NCBI GenBank assembly: GCA_015490875.1
Contig: WFWZ01000242.1
Span: 1 to 35,052, forward strand
Source of the DNA: Planctomycetaceae bacterium
Lineage (GTDB): Bacteria > Planctomycetota > Planctomycetia > Pirellulales > Pirellulaceae
DNA: 35,052 nt
Direction: 5' to 3'
Made by a program: the position numbers and the translations under genes. Below, one piece after another: positions 8,987 through 16,224 of this stretch. The notes under the pieces are model-generated. The model was not told where the DNA came from. It was given only the letters and a program-made list of their open reading frames with translations, and searched no databases. Position 1 is the stretch's first letter. The number at the start of each line of letters is the position of its first letter.

Positions 8987-9835
8987 GTGACGACCAAGAA
9001 GACGACGCGCCGTTGGCTCATTGTGGAAGTTGCGGAACAGGCTTTCGGGCTGGACGTGGAAGCGGTCCAGGAACTGATCGACCTGGGCGAACAGCCCGTA
9101 CATCGACTTCCCGAGTCCAATCCCCACTTGTTAGGCGTACTGCGCGTGCGCGATGCGGTCGTGCCGCTGGTCGATTTTCGCCACCTGATCGGTGTGCCGT
9201 CGATGCAATCGGAAGTCGAGGAGGTCGTCGAACTCCTTCATCAGCGCCGACAAGATCACATCAACTGGCTGACGGAACTGGAAGCTTCGGTAAACGAGTC
9301 GCGCCCCTTCGGGTTGGCGACCGATCCTCATGCGTGTGCCTTCGGCAAGTGGTACGACCGGCTCATGGGCGATCGCAAAGCTCTAGACCGCTTTACCAGC
9401 GGGAACCTCGCCCTCTTGACAGCTCTGGAGAGTTTCGACCTTTGCCACAAGCGAATCCATGCCATCGCCAAGCAAGTGACTCAGTTGGTGGAACAGGGTG
9501 ATGTCGACGGCGCCCGAGAGGTCATCGACGCGACCCGCCACGGGGACCTGAAGCGGATGCTCGATTTGTTCGACCGCGTGTGTGAGCTGGTCGCCTCGGT
9601 CCGTCGAGCCCGAGTCGTGTTGGTTCGGGTAGCCGGTCATGTGGCCGGTCTGGCCGTCGACGAGGTCTGCCAGGTCACCGAACTTCCCCCCGACAGCTAT
9701 CGCGACGTGGGGCTTGGTCAGGGCAACGGGTTGGTCGATCGACTGGCCACGGACGCCTCGGATCGACTGGTCCAATTGGTGAATCTCGAGTCGCTTGAGA
9801 GAACACTCGGGTACGAGCCGGTTGCCGCCAGTTGA
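8987..9835 (+). CDS. CheW-like coupling protein with an inserted CZB zinc-sensing domain
   Basis: This 282-residue protein contains a CheW fold interrupted by a chemoreceptor zinc-binding (CZB) domain. The first CheW half is at about 10-70 (FGLDVEAVQELIDL, LLGVLRVRDAVVPLVDFRHL) and the second at about 215-275 (VVLVRVAGHVAGLAVDEVCQV, RLVQLVNLESL). Between them lie His91 in DHINW, Cys117 in CAFGKWY, and His154 and His158 in CHKRIH: the 3His/1Cys zinc set of CZB domains. CheW normally links receptors to the CheA kinase; the CZB insert suggests the link responds to zinc or to Cys oxidation (inference). The start is GTG 8987, with GAGG 9 nt upstream; GTG 8966 is a weaker choice. No other chemotaxis gene is nearby. 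Confidence 0.82.
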   Translation: MTTKKTTRRWLIVEVAEQAFGLDVEAVQELIDLGEQPVHRLPESNPHLLGVLRVRDAVVPLVDFRHLIGVPSMQSEVEEVVELLHQRRQDHINWLTELEASVNESRPFGLATDPHACAFGKWYDRLMGDRKALDRFTSGNLALLTALESFDLCHKRIHAIAKQVTQLVEQGDVDGAREVIDATRHGDLKRMLDLFDRVCELVASVRRARVVLVRVAGHVAGLAVDEVCQVTELPPDSYRDVGLGQGNGLVDRLATDASDRLVQLVNLESLERTLGYEPVAAS

Positions 9836-9905
9836 GGCCCATGTCGTTGGCATTCAGGCACCGTTGACCAGTCAGCGAACCGCTGCCGTCGATCGTGCTC
9901 GGCTC

Positions 9906-10211
9906 TCAGCCCACTTGCACGAAATGATCTCCGCTACCACCGGGATCGATCTGGACGGCCAGCCGTGCACCGCATCGAGGACAGTGGGCCCACCACTGAG
10001 TCCGGCCTGAAGGCGGACGCAAGTGGGCATAGACGTGGCAGCAGGTGAAGTGAACACCGATCGTTGGAGCCACGGGGGGGTGTGAGGCCGGGCGGGAAAC
10101 TCGAGCCGGTTCGCTGGTCAGGTCGATTTGGGGAGGCGGATCGGCCGTGGCTTCGCGTTCGATGGCGGGGCGGTCCTTTGAGGCTGGAGGTTTGCCGGCG
10201 CCAGAATCCAT
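9906..10211 (-). CDS. Small zinc-ribbon-like protein downstream of a sigma factor
   Basis: This 101-residue protein has a Pro/Ser-rich, apparently disordered N-terminus (about 1-48) and a compact C-terminal unit with FTCCHVYAHL and WAHCPRCGARLAVQI. These give a CC...CPRC set of four cysteines suited to binding zinc. ATG 10211 is chosen because a strong GGAGG sits 7 nt upstream; in-frame ATG 10238 and TTG 10259 exist. It begins 79 nt after the stop of the sigma-factor gene on the same strand, so the two probably form an operon. I know similar short ribbon proteins only as planctomycete hypotheticals and assign no function. A role as a regulator of the sigma factor is speculative. Confidence 0.7.
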   Translation of the reverse strand: MDSGAGKPPASKDRPAIEREATADPPPQIDLTSEPARVSRPASHPPVAPTIGVHFTCCHVYAHLRPPSGRTQWWAHCPRCGARLAVQIDPGGSGDHFVQVG

Positions 10212-10290
10212 CGAGAGACCTCCGAATGTCTCGCCCATCCTCGTCCAAGAGCTCGCCAAGCGAGCGGCGATGTTCTTTCCAGCGTTCGTC

Positions 10291-10917
10291 CTACCGTTCG
10301 GCCACGCGTCGGAGTTTGCTGCGAGCCCGACTGAGGGTCGGGCCGATACTGTTTTCGGGGACGCCGGTGCGCGAACTGATTTCCTGATAGCTGCGGCCCT
10401 CGAGGTGGTACATCCGGACCACGTCGGCTTCGAGACCTTTCAGATGGCGCAACAGTTGTTCGACCTGCTCGCGGTCGTCAATCCGCTTTTCGGCCGAGCG
10501 ATCAGGATCGACGGCCGACTTTGCCGCGATCTCGCTCAGCGGTGTCGAGGGCTCGCGTTTGAGCAACTCCCGGACGACGATGCGCCTCGCCACGACCGTC
10601 AAATAGGTCGCCAAACTGCTTTCGCCTCGAAAACGGCGGAGCAACGCGAAGTCATCCGCAACGATCTGAAGGAACACTTCCGAGGCCAGGTCCTCGATGT
10701 CCTGGCGGGTGACCTGGATGGACCGAGCCTGGGTGGTGTGGCGGATTACGTGCACCACCAGCCCCAAAAAGCGATCGACAAATCGTTCCCACGCTCCCGG
10801 CTTCCCCGCCAGGCAACGTCGCAACAGTTCGCGGTCGAGATTGGGAAGTGCCACGGTCCGTACTTTCAATCCGGGTAACGGACGGTCCAGATTCTTACAT
10901 GCGAACCGGCAGGCCAC
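10291..10917 (-). CDS. RNA polymerase sigma factor, sigma-70 family (ECF-like)
   Basis: This 208-residue protein has region 2 at about 30-115 (DIEDLASEVFLQIV, FRGESSLATYLTVVARR) and region 4 at about 150-205 (LKGLEADVVRMYHLEGRSYQEIS, a helix-turn-helix, ENSIGPTLSRARSKLR). Region 3 is missing, as in ECF-type factors. It would direct RNA polymerase to a small alternative regulon. The start is GTG 10917, supported by GGAGG 6 nt upstream. The downstream gene codes for a zinc-ribbon protein rather than a recognisable membrane anti-sigma factor, so regulation may be transcriptional or through that partner (inference). The family is clear; the subgroup and targets are not. Confidence 0.88.
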   Translation of the reverse strand: MACRFACKNLDRPLPGLKVRTVALPNLDRELLRRCLAGKPGAWERFVDRFLGLVVHVIRHTTQARSIQVTRQDIEDLASEVFLQIVADDFALLRRFRGESSLATYLTVVARRIVVRELLKREPSTPLSEIAAKSAVDPDRSAEKRIDDREQVEQLLRHLKGLEADVVRMYHLEGRSYQEISSRTGVPENSIGPTLSRARSKLRRVAER

Positions 10918-11042
10918 CCACTGCCTCCATGCTCGGAGGGCTCACTGCCCTGGGGCCACCGGGAAAGCCGCCGAATTGTACGCAGCCTCGCCCTATGAGG
11001 CAAGATTGATAACTTGGGACGCCACCGCGAATTGCGCCTGGG

Positions 11043-11071
11043 TTGACACGGACTCGGACGCCTACTACCAT
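11043..11071 (+). promoter_or_regulatory. Candidate sigma-70 promoter for the ferredoxin gene
   Basis: A consensus TTGACA (11043-11048) and TACCAT (11066-11071) lie exactly 17 bp apart. Initiation near 11078 would give a leader of about 205 nt, long for a 93-codon gene. Confidence 0.5.
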
Positions 11072-11282
11072 GCCCGGAGGTGTGACAGGGACTTTGGTGC
11101 GTAACCTGTTACTGTGTAAGGGATTGTGTTGTTGTCCATGGTCGGGGCCTGCCGGTCGCCAGCTTGCCGCCGAGAGGCCAGCCGGATCGTCGTCATGGTG
11201 GTTTTCGGTCAAGCCGCCTTCCCGTCCGGGCCGAAAGAAGAAGGCATCTGTTCCACCGTATCCCTGGAGGAGATTCTCAACG

Positions 11283-11564
11283 ATGGCTCACGTAGTCGCC
11301 CAACCTTGCTTCGGTTGTAAATACACCGATTGTGTCGTGGTCTGCCCAGTCGAGTGTTTTTATGAGGGGGAGCAGATGTTGTACATCCACCCCGATGAAT
11401 GCATCGACTGCGAAGCGTGCGTACCGGAGTGTCCGGTGGAGGCCATTTTCCACGAGGACAACTTGCCGGAGGAATGGGAAGCGTTCAAAGAGTTGAATGC
11501 CGAGATGGCACCGCAGTGCCCCGTCATCACGGAGAAGAAGGACCCGTTGGGGCCTCCCGTCTGA
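11283..11564 (+). CDS. fdxA: 7Fe ferredoxin ([3Fe-4S][4Fe-4S])
   Basis: This 93-residue low-potential electron carrier of the FdxA/Azotobacter ferredoxin I type is cytoplasmic. The first cluster region is [19 protein letters not shown] and the second [17 protein letters not shown], with the typical [14 protein letters not shown] bridge between. The tail of about 30 residues ([20 protein letters not shown]) is usual for this family. ATG 11283 matches the family N-terminus (MAHVV), with GGAGG 12 nt upstream. The open frame extends to 11043 but that part lacks ferredoxin character and overlaps the predicted promoter. Its redox partner is not in view. Confidence 0.94.
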   Translation: MAHVVAQPCFGCKYTDCVVVCPVECFYEGEQMLYIHPDECIDCEACVPECPVEAIFHEDNLPEEWEAFKELNAEMAPQCPVITEKKDPLGPPV

Positions 11565-11582
11565 TTGTCGCGTGCGTGTGCG

Positions 11583-11607
11583 AGCGAAATCGGTAGTGGA
11601 TTTCGCT
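11583..11607 (+). terminator. Hairpin just past fdxA, possible terminator
   Basis: A perfect 9-bp inverted repeat, AGCGAAATC (11583-11591) and GATTTCGCT (11599-11607), has a 7-nt loop and starts 19 nt past the fdxA stop. No T-run follows, so it may be a processing or stability hairpin. The rest of the gap to 11895 (about 290 nt) shows no gene. Confidence 0.4.
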
Positions 11608-11895
11608 ACGGCGGCTGGGCGTCGGCGGACGCTAGCTCGTTTCCTTTCTCAAGGCGCTGGGTATCGACCTGCCAGGCTTGCTCCGCGTGTTTGTCGGGGC
11701 AAGCTTTTTCTTGCGCCCTCTCTTTCGATCCCTGTCCCGACGTTCCAAAACTTCCGGCTTGCCGATTCGACGGATTGGTGCGAAAATGTTGACGGGGGTA
11801 GGGCAATTTACTGGGGGGACGGCGATACGAGCCGGGAGGCCGATAGAGGGCCTCGCTCGTGTGCTCAAGGATAGCCAACTTGGGAGCCAACAGCG

Positions 11896-12120
11896 GTGAG
11901 TGATTCGGATACGCGCATCGGACAGCTCGAGGGGGACACCGTTTGTTTGAGGTTTGTCCGCGGCCAGCGCGTGCGGGTGGCCACGGGCAGTTTGAGAGGG
12001 CTTGAGGGGGTGGTCGTGGAACACCGCACCGTCGGGCGAGTCCTCATTCGGATCCGACCGGGGGTCTGTATCGAGGTGGGGCAGATGACACTGGAACCTG
12101 TAAGGGAGAAGGGCCGATGA
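11896..12120 (+). CDS. Small KOW-motif-like protein
   Basis: This 74-residue protein has the core RGQRVRVATGSLRGLEGVVVEH followed by VLIRI, given in pieces RGQRVRVATG, SLRGLEGVVVEH and VLIRI. This resembles the KOW beta-barrel motif of NusG and some ribosomal proteins (G-x-x-G-x-V pattern). KOW modules bind RNA or proteins. The start is GTG 11896, with GGGAG 9 nt upstream. Its stop overlaps the next start as ATGA, so the two are translationally coupled. The KOW reading is a motif-level judgement; no specific function can be given. Confidence 0.7.
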   Translation: MSDSDTRIGQLEGDTVCLRFVRGQRVRVATGSLRGLEGVVVEHRTVGRVLIRIRPGVCIEVGQMTLEPVREKGR

Positions 12121-12413
12121 CGGCGCCGCATGATGCCGGTGGATCAAAGGGCAGCGTCAGGGAAGCGACTGATTTTTCGGTCTACCACGGGAAACGGATC
12201 GCGTTGATACTCGAACATCCCAAGGGCCGCCGAGTGGCGATTCGGGGAACCGCTTGCTTTACTCGAGACGCCAAGCTCGGACCTGTGCTGCGGATCACTC
12301 CGGACAAGCAAGGTCCGGGGTTTCCCGTCTTCGTAGTCTCGGAAGCGGAATGGCGAGGCGAGATCTACCCTGACCGGGACTGCGGGTGCGACTATTGCTT
12401 TGATATGGGTTGA
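12117..12413 (+). CDS. Hypothetical protein, coupled to the KOW-like gene
   Basis: This 98-residue soluble protein begins at ATG 12117 inside the stop of the previous gene (ATGA overlap). Visible features are a beta-rich centre (RIALILEHPKGRRVAIRGTA, GPVLRITPD) and a Cys-containing C-terminus, DRDCGCDYCFDMG. I do not recognise the family. The overlap indicates that it and the KOW-like protein are made together and possibly work together. The three cysteines near the end could bind metal, but there is no further evidence. Confidence 0.65.
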   Translation: MTAPHDAGGSKGSVREATDFSVYHGKRIALILEHPKGRRVAIRGTACFTRDAKLGPVLRITPDKQGPGFPVFVVSEAEWRGEIYPDRDCGCDYCFDMG

Positions 12414-12446
12414 GACCTTCCCGTTGATCCGAGTAAGCCGACCGGT

Positions 12447-12480
12447 AGGGAACGCGTCGAACTCCCACCGCGTCCCTTTC
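12447..12480 (+). terminator. Hairpin downstream of the KOW-like pair, possible terminator
   Basis: The arms AGGGA-a-CGCG (12447-12456) and CGCG-TCCCT (12469-12477) pair over 9 bp with one bulged base, followed by a short TTTC. It starts 34 nt past the stop at 12413. The T-tail is weak. Confidence 0.4.
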
Positions 12481-12543
12481 TGCTGGCGTGTGGGTCGCCC
12501 TCGTGGGTGACTGTGGCGCCCATGTCTTCAGCGGTAACCACGC

Positions 12544-13362
12544 ATGGCAACCTCTGCCTATCTCGCCGAGATCTGGGTCTATCCCATCAAGTCGCTCGAC
12601 GGCCAACGACGGCCGCAATCGAGTTTGGTTTCTCGCTGGGGACTTGCTCTGGACCGCCACTGGGCCATGCTCGACCCAGACGGCGTGCCCATCAACGGCA
12701 AACGGACGCCGTCGGTTCACGGCGTTGTTGCGTCCTTTGAGTGGGATCCGGTGCGCGTTACATTACGCCGCCGCGGCGGAGATGGGGATGTGGGTGTGTT
12801 CCGCTTGCCCGAGGAGGTCATCCCGTGCCAACAGTGGCTCGAGTCCGCCCTCCAGCAGCCTCTGCAACTCGCCGTCCGTCATCCCGGCGGCTGGCCGGAT
12901 GACGAAAAAGCCAGCGGCCCTACGTTGGTGAGCCGAGCCACGCTTGCGGAGGTCGCGTCGTGGTTCCCGCCAGCCACTGCCGACCAAATGCGAGCTCGGT
13001 TCCGTCCCAACCTCGTGATCGACGGTGTGCCGCCCTTCTGGGAGGACAGCCTCTTGCCCGCACCGGGGTGTTCGAGCTGCTTCCGTATCGGTCGTCACTT
13101 GTTCGAAGCGGTCAACCCCTGTCGCCGCTGCGTGGTTCCGACGCGGGATCCGGAAACAGGCGAGCCCGATCGTGATTTCATGCGACGGTTTCTCAAACTC
13201 CGTGAAGCCACGTTGCCCGTGTGGGCTCCCCGCCACCATTTCGACCACTTCTACCGGTTGACACTCAATACCCGCTGGCTCGGGGAAGCCCCCGCTCGAC
13301 TGGAAGAGGGAATGCCGGTGATCCCGGCTTCCGAGGAAGACCCGGCGATCGAAACGAGTTGA
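12544..13362 (+). CDS. MOSC domain protein (molybdenum cofactor sulfurase C-terminal type, YcbX/mARC-like)
   Basis: This 272-residue protein has the MOSC N-terminal beta-barrel (about 5-110; AEIWVYPIKSLDG, LALDRHWAMLD) and the MOSC domain (about 125-265; RFRPNLVIDGVPPFWED). The family Cys signature NPCRRCVVPTRDPETGEPD holds Cys193 and Cys196, the first being the probable molybdenum-ligand position by analogy with mARC/YcbX. Such proteins bind Moco and reduce N-hydroxylated compounds or transfer sulfur. The length matches the short YcbX forms without the fused 2Fe-2S ferredoxin domain. A separate ferredoxin lies 1 kb upstream, but a partnership is speculation. The start is ATG 12544. Confidence 0.88.
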   Translation: MATSAYLAEIWVYPIKSLDGQRRPQSSLVSRWGLALDRHWAMLDPDGVPINGKRTPSVHGVVASFEWDPVRVTLRRRGGDGDVGVFRLPEEVIPCQQWLESALQQPLQLAVRHPGGWPDDEKASGPTLVSRATLAEVASWFPPATADQMRARFRPNLVIDGVPPFWEDSLLPAPGCSSCFRIGRHLFEAVNPCRRCVVPTRDPETGEPDRDFMRRFLKLREATLPVWAPRHHFDHFYRLTLNTRWLGEAPARLEEGMPVIPASEEDPAIETS

Positions 13363-13452
13363 GGGTGCGAACCTGCATTGATCGGGGGTAGCCGTTCGAG
13401 TACCATCCCGCCGGCTTGGCTTCGTCCTCGACTTTCCTGACAAGGCCCAACC

Positions 13453-13941
13453 GTGCTCGAATACCAAATCCAACGCTGTACCCGCCAGTGTGCGGCCACC
13501 GGACGGGAACTCCGGCCGGGCGAACCGTTCTACTCGGTCCTCTTGAGACAAGACGGGCAGATTGTGCGGCGGGACTACAGCCACGACGCCTGGGAAGGGC
13601 CTCCTCCCGAAGCCCTTGCCTGGTGGCACTCGCGCATGCCGCAAGCCGCCAGTGGCAAACCGACGTGGGCTCCCAACCAGGTGCTCATCGAGTACTTCGA
13701 GCGACTCTTGGAGGACGCCGATCCGTCGCAAGCCGAACTCACTTACGTGCTCGCGCTCCTGCTCGTCCGCCGCCGGCTGCTGCGCCTGGCCAATGACGAG
13801 GGACCCGACACGCCGACGTTGACCGTTACCTGTCCGCTGAACGAAAACACGTACGAGGTGCCGGTCGCCATCCCTTCCCGGGATCGCTTTGCCGAACTGG
13901 AAGGCGAACTGGCACGACTCCTTTTCGGAGACCAGACCTGA
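13453..13941 (+). CDS. Conserved hypothetical protein with two Cys-containing ends
   Basis: This 162-residue soluble protein starts at GTG 13453. The N-terminus (QIQRCTRQCAATGRELRPGEPFYSVL, read as RCTRQCAATGREL then RPGEPFYSVL) looks like half of a zinc-binding knuckle. The middle, YVLALLLVRRRLLRL, is a strong helix, and the C-terminal part, TVTCPLNENTYEVPVAI, is beta-like. I recall this layout as a planctomycete-specific hypothetical family, without a function. It lies 90 nt after the MOSC gene and 43 nt before a lipoprotein gene on the same strand, so a shared transcript is likely. Confidence 0.75.
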   Translation: MLEYQIQRCTRQCAATGRELRPGEPFYSVLLRQDGQIVRRDYSHDAWEGPPPEALAWWHSRMPQAASGKPTWAPNQVLIEYFERLLEDADPSQAELTYVLALLLVRRRLLRLANDEGPDTPTLTVTCPLNENTYEVPVAIPSRDRFAELEGELARLLFGDQT

Positions 13942-13984
13942 CGGGCTGGCGTTTCCTTGATCTTCGCGCGCACCGGGATTCCGC

Positions 13985-15031
13985 ATGTTGCGACACGGAC
14001 GTCTTCGAACTGGCTCGCGGACACGGCATGCTAAGTGCGCGCTTGCGTCGCACCGTCTCGCTCCCCATCGACTGGTCGCCCGTCTCGCCATTGCCGTCTT
14101 GCTGTCAGTAGCGTTGGCAGCCCCTGGTTGTCGCTGGTTCGCTCACCAGCGCCATGCGCGAGGGCCTCTGCCGCCGCCGGCCTTCGCCGAGCCGCCCGAT
14201 CTGGACACGGTCCTGTCCGCCGTCAATGCGAATAGTCGTCGGGTCCGGCAGCTACAGACAGAAGGGGCTTCCTTGAGCATCGAAGGGGTACCCGCGACGC
14301 TTCAGGCCGACTTGGCCATCGAACGCCCGAGCCGCTTTCGCCTCACCGCTCGCCTTTCCGGGCTCACCGGCCGCGAACTCGACATGGGGAGCAACGATGA
14401 TGTCTTCTGGTTCTGGATTCGTCGCAATCCCCAGCCTGCCGTTTTCTTCGCCGCGCACGATCGATTCCCCAACAGTCCGGCCTCGCGTTTTCTCGCCGTC
14501 GACCCCGTGTGGCTCATCGATGCCGTCGGACTCGCCCAACTCGACCCGGCCGGCCGTCATCAAGGTCCCTTTCCCGCTGGTGACGGGCGGCTCGAGGTGC
14601 GATCGGTGCTCGAGAAACCAGACGGGCTTTGGACGCGCGTGCTCATCATCGACGACCGCTACGCCTGGATTCTCGAACAACATTTGTACAATCCCCAAGG
14701 ACGTCTCGTTGCGTCGGTCTATGCTGATCAGTTCGAATTCGACCGTGACGAAGAAGTGTCGTTGCCGCACGACCTCCGCTTGCAACTCGGGCCCGGTCAA
14801 CCCGGCCAGATCGCTTTGCAACTCCATGTTTCCTCATATGCCATCAATCAACTGATGGGCGACCCGGCGCAACTGTGGGCCATGCCCAAGTACGAGGAAG
14901 CTCCGCCAGTCGACATCACCTCCCCGAGCTTCCAGCCCCAGATGGTGGCTCCCGCACCCCAACGCCTCCCCGCGCCGCTTCAATGGGAGCAGCAGTGGGC
15001 TCGGCCCCCTGGAGGCCGCGTCTGGCGATGA
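13985..15031 (+). CDS. Probable lipoprotein, LolA-like outer-membrane lipoprotein-sorting fold
   Basis: This 348-residue protein has a basic N-terminus, a hydrophobic segment (LVARLAIAVLLSVALAA, about 30-47) and a Cys in APGC that may serve as a lipobox. The mature part begins VLSAVNANSRRVRQLQTEG and continues with strands (SLSIEGVPATLQADLAIERP, FRLTARLSGLTGRELDMGSN, FWFWIRR). This is the pattern of LolA/LolB-like envelope lipoproteins that bind lipid in a half-barrel. The C-terminus is Pro-rich. Expected location is the periplasm or membrane. The start ATG 13985 lacks a clear ribosome binding site. It is probably the last gene of a plus-strand unit with the two genes before it. Confidence 0.75.
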   Translation: MLRHGRLRTGSRTRHAKCALASHRLAPHRLVARLAIAVLLSVALAAPGCRWFAHQRHARGPLPPPAFAEPPDLDTVLSAVNANSRRVRQLQTEGASLSIEGVPATLQADLAIERPSRFRLTARLSGLTGRELDMGSNDDVFWFWIRRNPQPAVFFAAHDRFPNSPASRFLAVDPVWLIDAVGLAQLDPAGRHQGPFPAGDGRLEVRSVLEKPDGLWTRVLIIDDRYAWILEQHLYNPQGRLVASVYADQFEFDRDEEVSLPHDLRLQLGPGQPGQIALQLHVSSYAINQLMGDPAQLWAMPKYEEAPPVDITSPSFQPQMVAPAPQRLPAPLQWEQQWARPPGGRVWR

Positions 15032-15187
15032 GAGACCGTGCTGGCCGCCGGGAGGCGATTTCTTCTTGCGCGTGGTTCGGCACACTCAACCAGTTGCGTT
15101 GACGGTTTCTTACCGAGACTGCCTGCCTTTCCGACGTGCGCGTGCCCATCACCGTTCCGGCGAAGAGGAGTGAACCGAGAACGATTG

Positions 15188-15538
15188 TCATAGAGGAAGA
15201 TAGACTACTCGTCCGGTCCACTCCGCGTGATTCGTGCAGGCAACGATCAGTAGTATTTCCTGAATGGCCGAGCCAACGGGAAACCGGTCATTCACGACAA
15301 AAACCCCCGGCATTTCCTTGCCTGCCGCTACTCGTTGGTATGCGTACTCCGGCATCGTCGCACGATCGTGCGTTAAGACAATGCGCCCCTGCTCAGCCGC
15401 CCAAGCAAGGACGTCTGGGGCATCGGCACCCCGAAGTCCGACATCTTGGACGCGCAAAATGTCGCAATCCCCTTTGCGCAACAACAAACCACGCACAATG
15501 TCGCCATTGAAGTTTTCGTCCGCCAGGAGCCGCAGCAT
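15188..15538 (-). CDS. Toxin of a type II-like toxin-antitoxin pair (DUF5615, PIN-like)
   Basis: This 116-residue protein matches the PIN-like DUF5615/COG4634 family: MLRLLADENFNGDIVRGL at the start with acidic residues Asp7 and Glu8, then DAPDVLAWAAEQGRIVLTHD, whose last Asp is the second conserved acidic site. PIN-like enzymes are metal-dependent RNases. ATG 15538 has AGGA 6 nt upstream and lies 9 nt after the stop of the DUF433 gene, so the two are co-transcribed with the antitoxin first, as expected. Toxicity is inferred from the family pairing. Both acidic positions are present, so it looks intact. Confidence 0.85.
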   Translation of the reverse strand: MLRLLADENFNGDIVRGLLLRKGDCDILRVQDVGLRGADAPDVLAWAAEQGRIVLTHDRATMPEYAYQRVAAGKEMPGVFVVNDRFPVGSAIQEILLIVACTNHAEWTGRVVYLPL

Positions 15539-15547
15539 ACTTTGTCC

Positions 15548-15877
15548 TCACGCTTGTCGCTGGGCGAGCAAGCGATCGCGGATTTCGCTCAAGTCGGGCT
15601 GTTCGCTTTCGATTTGCTGCTGCACCTCTTCAGCCTCCTGGTCGCGCTTTTCCAAGTATGCCTCGACCTCGCCACGATGCCGCAAATAGTACGCAATGAC
15701 TGCATACACGTCGGACAGCACCAGCGTCGGATACCGCAGCACGATGGTCTCGGGTGTGGCACCGTCTTGGAAAGCCCGAATGACCAACTCCAGCAACACA
15801 CGCGAATCCCCGACACGCAGAGCGCCTGCTGCATCTTCACGAAGTGGAGGTGTTTCGGCACGGACCGTGAATGTCAT
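15548..15877 (-). CDS. Antitoxin of the pair (DUF433 family)
   Basis: This 109-residue protein has the DUF433 (COG2442) core GDSRVLLELVIRAFQDGATPETI, read as DSRVLLELVIRAF, DGATPETIVLRYP and LSDVYAVIAYYLRH. It has a helix-turn-helix-like DNA-binding fold and an acidic, Gln-rich C-terminal helix (EEVQQQIESEQPDLSEI) able to clamp the toxin. ATG 15877 is chosen with AGGA 9 nt upstream; in-frame ATG 15886 is an alternative. DUF433 and DUF5615 genes are a known recurrent pair. It probably represses its own promoter in the region between 15878 and 16034 (inference). Confidence 0.85.
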   Translation of the reverse strand: MTFTVRAETPPLREDAAGALRVGDSRVLLELVIRAFQDGATPETIVLRYPTLVLSDVYAVIAYYLRHRGEVEAYLEKRDQEAEEVQQQIESEQPDLSEIRDRLLAQRQA

Positions 15878-16034
15878 GGCACCCATTCCTTTCTTCGCGA
15901 CTCGACGTGCCAACTACGAAGATCCGGCGCGTCTCGCCGACTTAGCGGGCGCTACTATTCTACTGCGCGCCCCATTCGCGGCCAAATGCCATCTGTCAAG
16001 TCCACCAAACGGTGGGGAAATCGCCTGGGGCAGC

Positions 16035-16063
16035 TTGACGCGGTGGGGCCTCCAGGATAGAGT
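16035..16063 (+). promoter_or_regulatory. Candidate promoter of the leuA transcription unit
   Basis: TTGACG (16035-16040) and TAGAGT (16058-16063) are separated by exactly 17 bp. Initiation near 16070 puts the leader peptide start about 54 nt downstream and the attenuator terminator about 155 nt downstream. Confidence 0.55.
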
Positions 16064-16123
16064 GGTAAGTCGTCTCGCGGAAATGCCCATCGCGAGGCTC
16101 CAATGGCACGAGGAAAGCTGACG

Positions 16124-16174
16124 ATGTCCGAACGGATCCTCTCCCTATTGCGACTTAACTTGCTTCGGCTTTGA
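16124..16174 (+). CDS. Leucine leader peptide (leuL-like)
   Basis: A 16-codon frame from ATG 16124 to TGA 16172-16174 reads MSERILSLLRLNLLRL. Seven of 16 residues are Leu (positions 6, 8, 9, 11, 13, 14, 16), using CTC, CTA, TTG, CTT, TTG, CTT, CTT. AGGA lies 9 nt upstream of ATG. The frame ends 163 nt before leuA, and a terminator hairpin lies between them. This is the architecture of ribosome-mediated transcription attenuation known for leu operons in other phyla: scarce charged tRNA-Leu stalls the ribosome on the Leu codons and lets transcription read into leuA. The peptide itself is seen directly; its regulatory role is inferred from composition and position. Confidence 0.8.
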   Translation: MSERILSLLRLNLLRL

Positions 16175-16183
16175 CGGCCGAGG
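16163..16183 (+). promoter_or_regulatory. Pause/1:2 hairpin of the leu attenuator
   Basis: CTTCGGC (16163-16169) pairs with GCCGAGG (16177-16183) across a 7-nt loop (one G-U pair). The 5' arm covers Leu codon 14, the Arg codon and part of the last Leu codon. A ribosome stalled there would free the second arm. That arm with its 5' G (GGCCGAGG, 16176-16183) can pair partly with CCAAGGCC (16227-16234) in the terminator, as an antiterminator would. Confidence 0.6.
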
Positions 16184-16224
16184 GAGGTGGCGTGCCAAGA
16201 CGACATTTCGATCTCGCATCCCAG

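Noticed and set aside
11043-11282. In-frame N-terminal extension of the ferredoxin
   Set aside because: It is Arg/Pro/Trp/Cys-rich noise overlapping the promoter; family members start at MAHVV-like sequence, and a ribosome binding site precedes ATG 11283.
12763-14091. 442-codon minus-strand frame across the MOSC and following genes
   Set aside because: It spans two plus-strand genes and their gap and shows no protein-like composition.
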